NCBI GenBank assembly: GCA_030747075.1
Contig: JASLLL010000021.1
Coordinates: forward strand, 1 to 46,680
Reading direction: 5' to 3'
DNA from: Gemmatimonadota bacterium
Lineage (GTDB): Bacteria; ARS69
Length of the DNA stretch: 46,680 bases
In this document: positions 42,731-46,680 of the stretch, one piece after another
Layout of the letters: every line of letters starts with the position of its first letter
Numbering within the stretch: position 1 is the stretch's first letter
The notes under the pieces: generated by a model
What the model saw: the letters and a program-made list of their open reading frames with translations, nothing else
The model's database searches: none
What the model was told of the DNA's origin: nothing
Program-made: the position numbers and the translations under genes

Positions 42731-43812
42731 CCCGGAAACAGGCAATGGCGGCAGGACTCCTGGGCGTGTGCCTGGCGTGCGCCGCGCTGAGTCCGGCGCG
42801 CGCGCTCGACAACCCGCGCCTCGACGGCATTCGTCCGCTCGGCATGGGGAATGCGTTCCTGGCTGTATGCGACGACCGAAACGCGCTCTACACGAATCCC
42901 GCGGGACTGTCCCGCATCGGTGGGCTCGGCATCAGCGGACTTGGGTTCTTGGGCGGCGTGGACGCCGAGTTTCTGTCGCTGGCGGATTTCATCCGGAACA
43001 ACAGCGATCGCCTCTCCGGAGACACGCCCGTCGACAACGAGTTTCACGAATCGCTCGCGCCCTATGACGACCGGTGGGTGTCCGTGGACGCGAACGCCTA
43101 CACCGATGTCACGATGCGCGGGTTCGGCGCGGGGGTCTTCACGACCGGCAGCGTGAGCGTGCGGATCGACCGGGGCGTATACGAGCCCCGCGTGTATGCG
43201 GAAGTCTCGGACGACCTCGTCGCCGTGGTGGGCGCGGCGCTTCCCGGGAAGTGGCACGGGTTCACGGCGGGCGCCACCGCCAAGGGCATCTGGCGACGAA
43301 ACTCCAGCCGCGCCCTTCGCGCCACCGAACTCGCGGACTTCGACGCGGCCGAGATCGCTTCCGAGCTGGAGTCTTCCGCGAATGGGTTCGGCATGGACTT
43401 CGGCCTCTTGTGGAATCAGCCGAGATCGCGCGTGTCCGCCGCGGCGGTCTTGCGGGATGCTGTCGGCGTCGTCGGTGGCGAGGCGATCGGCGCATCGCTG
43501 GACTTCGGGTTGGCCTATCGACCCCTGCGCGGGAGCCTCGGCATTGTGCGGGATATCGTGCTGGCCGCCGACTTCCGCGACGCGATGCGCACGGAGGTCG
43601 CGCCCGGCAACCGTCTCGATCTGGGTGCTGAGTTGAAGATTCCGTTCGTGTCCTTCCGGGGCGGCGTGCATCAGGGGTACCCCACCGCCGGGATCGGAGT
43701 GCATGCGTTCATCTTCTCCCTCGACTACGCCTTTGCCGGGCGCGAACTCGGCACACACCCCGGCGCCGACGGCCAGTACATGCACTATCTGGAGATGCGG
43801 ATCGGCGGCTGA
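42727..43812 (+). CDS. Outer membrane beta-barrel protein of PorV/FadL-like type
   Basis: 361 residues with a signal peptide (about 1-25, ending LSPARA). The N-terminal RPLGMGNAFLAVCDDRNALYTNPAGLSRIGG block is characteristic of PorV/PorQ and FadL-like barrels. Alternating-polarity strands run through the rest, with a C-terminal strand near LEMRIGG. In type IX secretion PorV carries C-terminal-domain proteins to the attachment machinery, which would suit the several sorting-domain proteins of this window; this link is inference. Overlaps the lipoprotein stop by 4 bases. It could instead be a TraF- or UPF0164-type barrel with an unrelated role. Confidence 0.65.
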   Translation: MTRKQAMAAGLLGVCLACAALSPARALDNPRLDGIRPLGMGNAFLAVCDDRNALYTNPAGLSRIGGLGISGLGFLGGVDAEFLSLADFIRNNSDRLSGDTPVDNEFHESLAPYDDRWVSVDANAYTDVTMRGFGAGVFTTGSVSVRIDRGVYEPRVYAEVSDDLVAVVGAALPGKWHGFTAGATAKGIWRRNSSRALRATELADFDAAEIASELESSANGFGMDFGLLWNQPRSRVSAAAVLRDAVGVVGGEAIGASLDFGLAYRPLRGSLGIVRDIVLAADFRDAMRTEVAPGNRLDLGAELKIPFVSFRGGVHQGYPTAGIGVHAFIFSLDYAFAGRELGTHPGADGQYMHYLEMRIGG

Positions 43813-43834
43813 TCCGACACTCCCGGCGGCTTCC

Positions 43835-43860
43835 GGGGCGGCGCGGAAACGCGCTTCCCC
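43835..43860 (+). terminator. GC-rich hairpin after the lipoprotein/barrel operon
   Basis: GGGG (43835-43838) and CCCC (43857-43860) flank a GCGCG-GAAA-CGCGC stem with a GNRA-type tetraloop. There is no T-run, so it may be a pause or Rho-assisted site. Confidence 0.35.
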
Positions 43861-43871
43861 GGGTCGCTTCC

Positions 43872-43900
43872 TTGACACTGGCGGGACCGGCCGATAGAGT
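43872..43900 (+). promoter_or_regulatory. Sigma-70-type promoter for bactofilin
   Basis: TTGACA (43872-43877) is a perfect -35 and TAGAGT (43895-43900) a fair -10 with an ideal 17-base spacer. The start would be near 43907, about 30 bases before the ATG at 43937 and its GGGAGG ribosome binding site. Expected to serve the bactofilin gene and perhaps the lipid kinase. Confidence 0.75.
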
Positions 43901-43936
43901 GGCGCCTCACCCTATTCCCGCTACCCGGGAGGCACC

Positions 43937-44398
43937 ATGATCGGCAAGAAGCCTGCGCCCGAGAGCGCTCCCGAGAGCGTGAAATCGTCCTCGGCCATCG
44001 GTGAACGCTCTTTCTTTGAAGGCTCGCTGGATGTTACCGGAAACCTCCGGGTGGACGGCAAGTTCAAGGGGGAACTCCGTGTGTCGGAGGACCTCGTCGT
44101 CGGGAAGAACGGCCTTGTGGAAGCGGATGTTCATGCCAAGAACGCGCTCATCACGGGCACTGTTTGCGGAAACCTGAACGCCTCGGAGAAAATCTCCCTC
44201 CGAAGCGGGTCGCGCCTTGAAGGTGAAATGGTCACGGCACGGCTCGTGATCGAGGAAGGCGTCACCTTCCAGGGCCGCTGCAATACCGCCCCGGACCAGA
44301 AGGCCGCATCGGCCTCTCCCGGCCCGAGGCCCCAGACGCCTGCGGAAGACGCTCGCGCACAGGTCGAGAAGATCGCGCGGGAAGTCGCGGGCTCCTGA
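43937..44398 (+). CDS. Bactofilin
   Basis: 153 residues. The central right-handed beta-helix (about 24-115) shows the bactofilin pattern FFEGSLDVTGNLRVDGKFKGEL, LVVGKNGLVEADVHAKNA, ITGTVCGNLNASEKISL and GSRLEGEMVTARLVIEEG. A polar N-terminal tail and a proline/alanine-rich C-terminal tail flank it, as usual. Bactofilins polymerise into membrane-associated filaments without nucleotide and organise cell-shape, wall or polysaccharide machinery. Start ATG is supported by GGGAGG and the promoter upstream. The lipid kinase gene follows 23 bases later. Whether it localises the exopolysaccharide system upstream is open. Confidence 0.92.
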   Translation: MIGKKPAPESAPESVKSSSAIGERSFFEGSLDVTGNLRVDGKFKGELRVSEDLVVGKNGLVEADVHAKNALITGTVCGNLNASEKISLRSGSRLEGEMVTARLVIEEGVTFQGRCNTAPDQKAASASPGPRPQTPAEDARAQVEKIAREVAGS

Positions 44399-44421
44399 CG
44401 GACTCTCGCGCTGATTCCGGG

Positions 44422-45324
44422 ATGAGCGTCGCCTTCGTGGTCAACCCCGCCGCGGGGCGGGGTGCCTGTGGTGCTCTCGCGGAGACGCTGCCGGGTCTCT
44501 TGAAGGCGCGCGGCATGGATGCAGAGGTTCTCCGCACGAACGCCCCGGAAGAAGCCGTTCATCTTGCCCGGGGTGCCGCCCAGGACGGGCGGATCGTGGT
44601 CGCCGTCGGAGGAGACGGCACCGCTCACGAAGTGGTGAATGGGATCGCCGGAACCGGCGCGCGGTTCGGACTGATCCCCGCGGGCACCGGCAACGATCTT
44701 GCCCAGGCGATGGGCATTCCCGCAGACCCCGCCGCCGCGCTGGATGTTCTCGTTCACGGACGCCACGCCTCTTTCGACCTCGGCCGGTTTGACGATGGGT
44801 GGTTCGTCAACAGCCTCGGCCTGGGATTCGAGGCGCAGGTGACCGCGGAAAGCCGGCGCATCCGACGCATTCGTGGGTTCGCCGTCTATCTGGTCGGACT
44901 CATCCGCGCGCTGACCCACCTGCACTGCCCCAGACTGGATGTCCGGATCGACGGGGAACGCGTGGAGGAACGAATGCTCCTCGTCTCCATCGGGAACGGG
45001 CATCGTGTCGGCGGCGGCTTCCTTCTCACACCGGATGCAGACCCGGCCGACGGGCTTCTCGATGTCTGTCTGGTCCGCGCGATGGGGCGTTCCGGCGTTC
45101 TCCGAATGCTCCCGCGCGCGCTGACGGGAAAGCACATGGGCGCGAACGGAGTCCGAATGCTCCGGGCGCGACAAGTCGAGATCACCTCTCCGGACGGCTT
45201 CCCGCTCCATGCGGACGGCGAGATCCGCGGGATGTCCCGCAAGCGGCTCTCGGTCTCGGTCCACCCCGGCGCACTGCCAGTGGTCCTCCCCGCGGAGAAG
45301 GCGTGTCCCGCGCCTGCACGCTAG
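44422..45324 (+). CDS. Diacylglycerol kinase catalytic-domain lipid kinase (YegS/DgkB type)
   Basis: 300 residues. NPAAGRG (8-14), the nucleotide-binding VGGDGT (62-67), IPAGTGNDLA (85-94) and the C-terminal DGEIRGMS region are the family signatures. These soluble enzymes phosphorylate diacylglycerol or related lipids at the inner membrane. It is probably co-transcribed with the bactofilin (23-base gap). Its stop overlaps the convergent FG-GAP gene by 4 bases. The exact lipid acceptor is not clear from the sequence. Confidence 0.9.
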   Translation: MSVAFVVNPAAGRGACGALAETLPGLLKARGMDAEVLRTNAPEEAVHLARGAAQDGRIVVAVGGDGTAHEVVNGIAGTGARFGLIPAGTGNDLAQAMGIPADPAAALDVLVHGRHASFDLGRFDDGWFVNSLGLGFEAQVTAESRRIRRIRGFAVYLVGLIRALTHLHCPRLDVRIDGERVEERMLLVSIGNGHRVGGGFLLTPDADPADGLLDVCLVRAMGRSGVLRMLPRALTGKHMGANGVRMLRARQVEITSPDGFPLHADGEIRGMSRKRLSVSVHPGALPVVLPAEKACPAPAR

Positions 45325-46680
45325 AGTTTCTGCCGATCCATCCGATCTTCAAACTCCGTGACGAGATAGAACCGCCCCGCGCGAACATCCGTGAACCGCT
45401 GCGTCAAGTCTGACGCGGGCCAGTAGACTTCCACCGCCGCAATCCGATCCGCCGCACCCAGTCCGATCTCCGAACGAATGCTCGACGCGCCGAAACTCCC
45501 CGACGGCCAGACCCACTGGTAGATGTCGCGGGTCCGTCCTCCCTCTTCCACCGTGACGCGAATGCGCGACCCGAACCCGTCCCGGTTCGACTGCACGCCG
45601 CGCAGAGAGATGGTGATCCACCCGTTCCCGTGCCCCGGGTTTTCGAAGAGGCTGTTGAAGAACGGATCGAACGCATACATCCCGCCGCTTTGCAGGTAGA
45701 TGTCCTGATCGCCGTCGTTGTCGATGTCTCCGAACGCAATCCCGTGCCCTTTCTGGAGACTGCCCATGCCTGCCGAGAAGGTGACATCCGTGAATGTGCC
45801 GTCGCAGTCGTTTCGGTAGAGAACATTCGGCATCACGGCGTCGAAGTCCGGCGTTCCCGTACCCAGATAAAAGTCCGGGAACCCGTCGTTGTCGAGATCG
45901 CCGAAGTTCGCGCCCATCGTGAGCGAGTGACGGTGAAGCCCCGCCTCCTTCGCGCGATTTCGAAACACGCCTCCCTCGTTATGGAAGAGCGCGTTCAGAC
46001 CGAACTCGTCGGAGGGAAACATATAGCTCCTTGCGACCGTGTTGATGTCCCCACCGTATCCGGCCACGAAGAGATCCAGCGCACCGTCATTGTCGTAGTC
46101 CCAGAACCAGACGGGAAAGCTGAAGTGCGGTTCGTCCAGACCCATCTCCTCCGCGATGTCCGTGAAAGTGCCGTCTCCGTTGTTCCGATACATCCGGTTC
46201 TTGTCGAACTGGTTGGAGACATAGAGGTCGGGGTCGCGGTCTCCGTCGATGTCTCCCCACGCCGCCCCCTTCGCCAGTCGGAGATTCTCCACGCCAGCCG
46301 CTTTCGACACATCCGTGAAGGTACCGTCCCCGTCATTACGGAATAGCTGGCACGGATAGTCCACACGGGCCTCCGGAGGGGGCTGCTCGTTCCCGAGAAA
46401 GAGATCGAGATCCCCGTCCAGATCGTAGTCGGCAAAGCTCGCGTTCTGGCAGGGGTAGTCGTCCGCAGCCAGTCCGGCGTCCTTTGTGACATCACGGAAC
46501 CGGCCGTCGCCCAGATTTCGCAGCAGCGAATTCGGATGCCGGCCCCAGGTGCCGAACCAGCCGCCGCGAAGCACCAGGATGTCCCGGCGGCCGTCGCCGT
46601 CGTAGTCGGCACACACGAGATTCAGCCCGCCTAGTTGCCCGGTGAGGCCCGACTCTTCCGTGCGGTCTTCGAAGGTTCCG
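45321..46680 (-). CDS. FG-GAP/VCBS repeat protein with ASPIC/UnbV C-terminus (5' end off window)
   Basis: The frame is open to the right edge, so the N-terminus lies beyond 46680. Repeats of about 55-65 residues read NLGDGRFRDVTKDAGL, FADYDLDGDLDLFLGN, NDGDGTFTDVSKAAG and GDIDGDRDPDLYVSN, the calcium-binding DxDxDGxxD blades of FG-GAP/VCBS propellers. The last 110 residues (GNGWITISLRGV through VEVYWPASDLTQRFTDV) form an ASPIC/UnbV domain. Proteins with this combination are usually secreted or surface-bound; no catalytic residues are known. An internal GTG near 46616 is not the true start, because upstream codons continue the repeat pattern (EDRTEESGLTG). It is convergent with the lipid kinase gene. 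Confidence 0.85.
   Translation of the reverse strand, partial: GTFEDRTEESGLTGQLGGLNLVCADYDGDGRRDILVLRGGWFGTWGRHPNSLLRNLGDGRFRDVTKDAGLAADDYPCQNASFADYDLDGDLDLFLGNEQPPPEARVDYPCQLFRNDGDGTFTDVSKAAGVENLRLAKGAAWGDIDGDRDPDLYVSNQFDKNRMYRNNGDGTFTDIAEEMGLDEPHFSFPVWFWDYDNDGALDLFVAGYGGDINTVARSYMFPSDEFGLNALFHNEGGVFRNRAKEAGLHRHSLTMGANFGDLDNDGFPDFYLGTGTPDFDAVMPNVLYRNDCDGTFTDVTFSAGMGSLQKGHGIAFGDIDNDGDQDIYLQSGGMYAFDPFFNSLFENPGHGNGWITISLRGVQSNRDGFGSRIRVTVEEGGRTRDIYQWVWPSGSFGASSIRSEIGLGAADRIAAVEVYWPASDLTQRFTDVRAGRFYLVTEFEDRMDRQKL

Overview
The window is GC-rich (by eye about two thirds G+C), densely coded on both strands, and looks chromosomal. I saw no rRNA, tRNA, CRISPR array, integrase or transposase. Several secreted proteins end in a FlgD-like/type IX-style C-terminal sorting domain. 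Others carry LVIVD or FG-GAP/ASPIC propeller repeats, and there is a bactofilin and a PorV/FadL-like barrel. This mix suggests a Gram-negative, probably uncultivated lineage near the FCB group (Eisenbacteria or Krumholzibacteria type). The placement is inference from domain style only.

Layout. 0.2-6.7 kb (minus): a transketolase-like ThDP enzyme, an RluA-type pseudouridine synthase, and the exonuclease/helicase repair pair mrfB-mrfA. 6.8-17.2 kb: two SGNH-hydrolase proteins flank two giant paralogous LVIVD double-propeller proteins and an M43-type metalloprotease, the last three with C-terminal sorting domains. 17.3-20.8 kb (plus): a carbamoyltransferase fused to a zinc ribbon and a SAM methyltransferase, followed by SxtJ-like and DUF5989-like membrane proteins. 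20.8-22.3 kb (minus): a DUF6504-like protein plus DNA polymerase IV under a promoter with a perfect palindromic operator. 22.3-23.4 kb: a gene-free stretch with hairpin repeats, a strong intrinsic terminator closing a likely structured RNA, and direct repeats.

23.5-27 kb: a GT-C-like membrane glycosyltransferase, a CCA/poly(A)-polymerase-family nucleotidyltransferase with an apparent CTG start, and a HARE-HTH-type small protein. 27.3-34.0 kb (minus): a five-gene chain moaC-mogA-sirtuin-VWA protein-YfhO/TPR protein in which every junction is a 4-base stop/start overlap. 34.5-41.3 kb (plus): an inner-membrane HlyD-like adaptor with an unusual cytoplasmic C-terminus, a processive GT2 synthase, a GH18 lipoprotein and a TolC-like outer-membrane protein. 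Together these look like a complete synthase-dependent exopolysaccharide export system of a type I cannot match to a named one. 41.3-46.7 kb: tatA, a lipoprotein/barrel pair, a bactofilin with a clear sigma-70 promoter, a diacylglycerol-kinase-family enzyme, and the 3' part of an FG-GAP/ASPIC secreted protein that runs off the right edge.

The main candidates for undescribed biology are the adaptor-GT2-GH18-TolC operon, the carbamoyltransferase-methyltransferase fusion module, and the possible noncoding RNA with the repeat-rich stretch around 22.3-22.7 kb.
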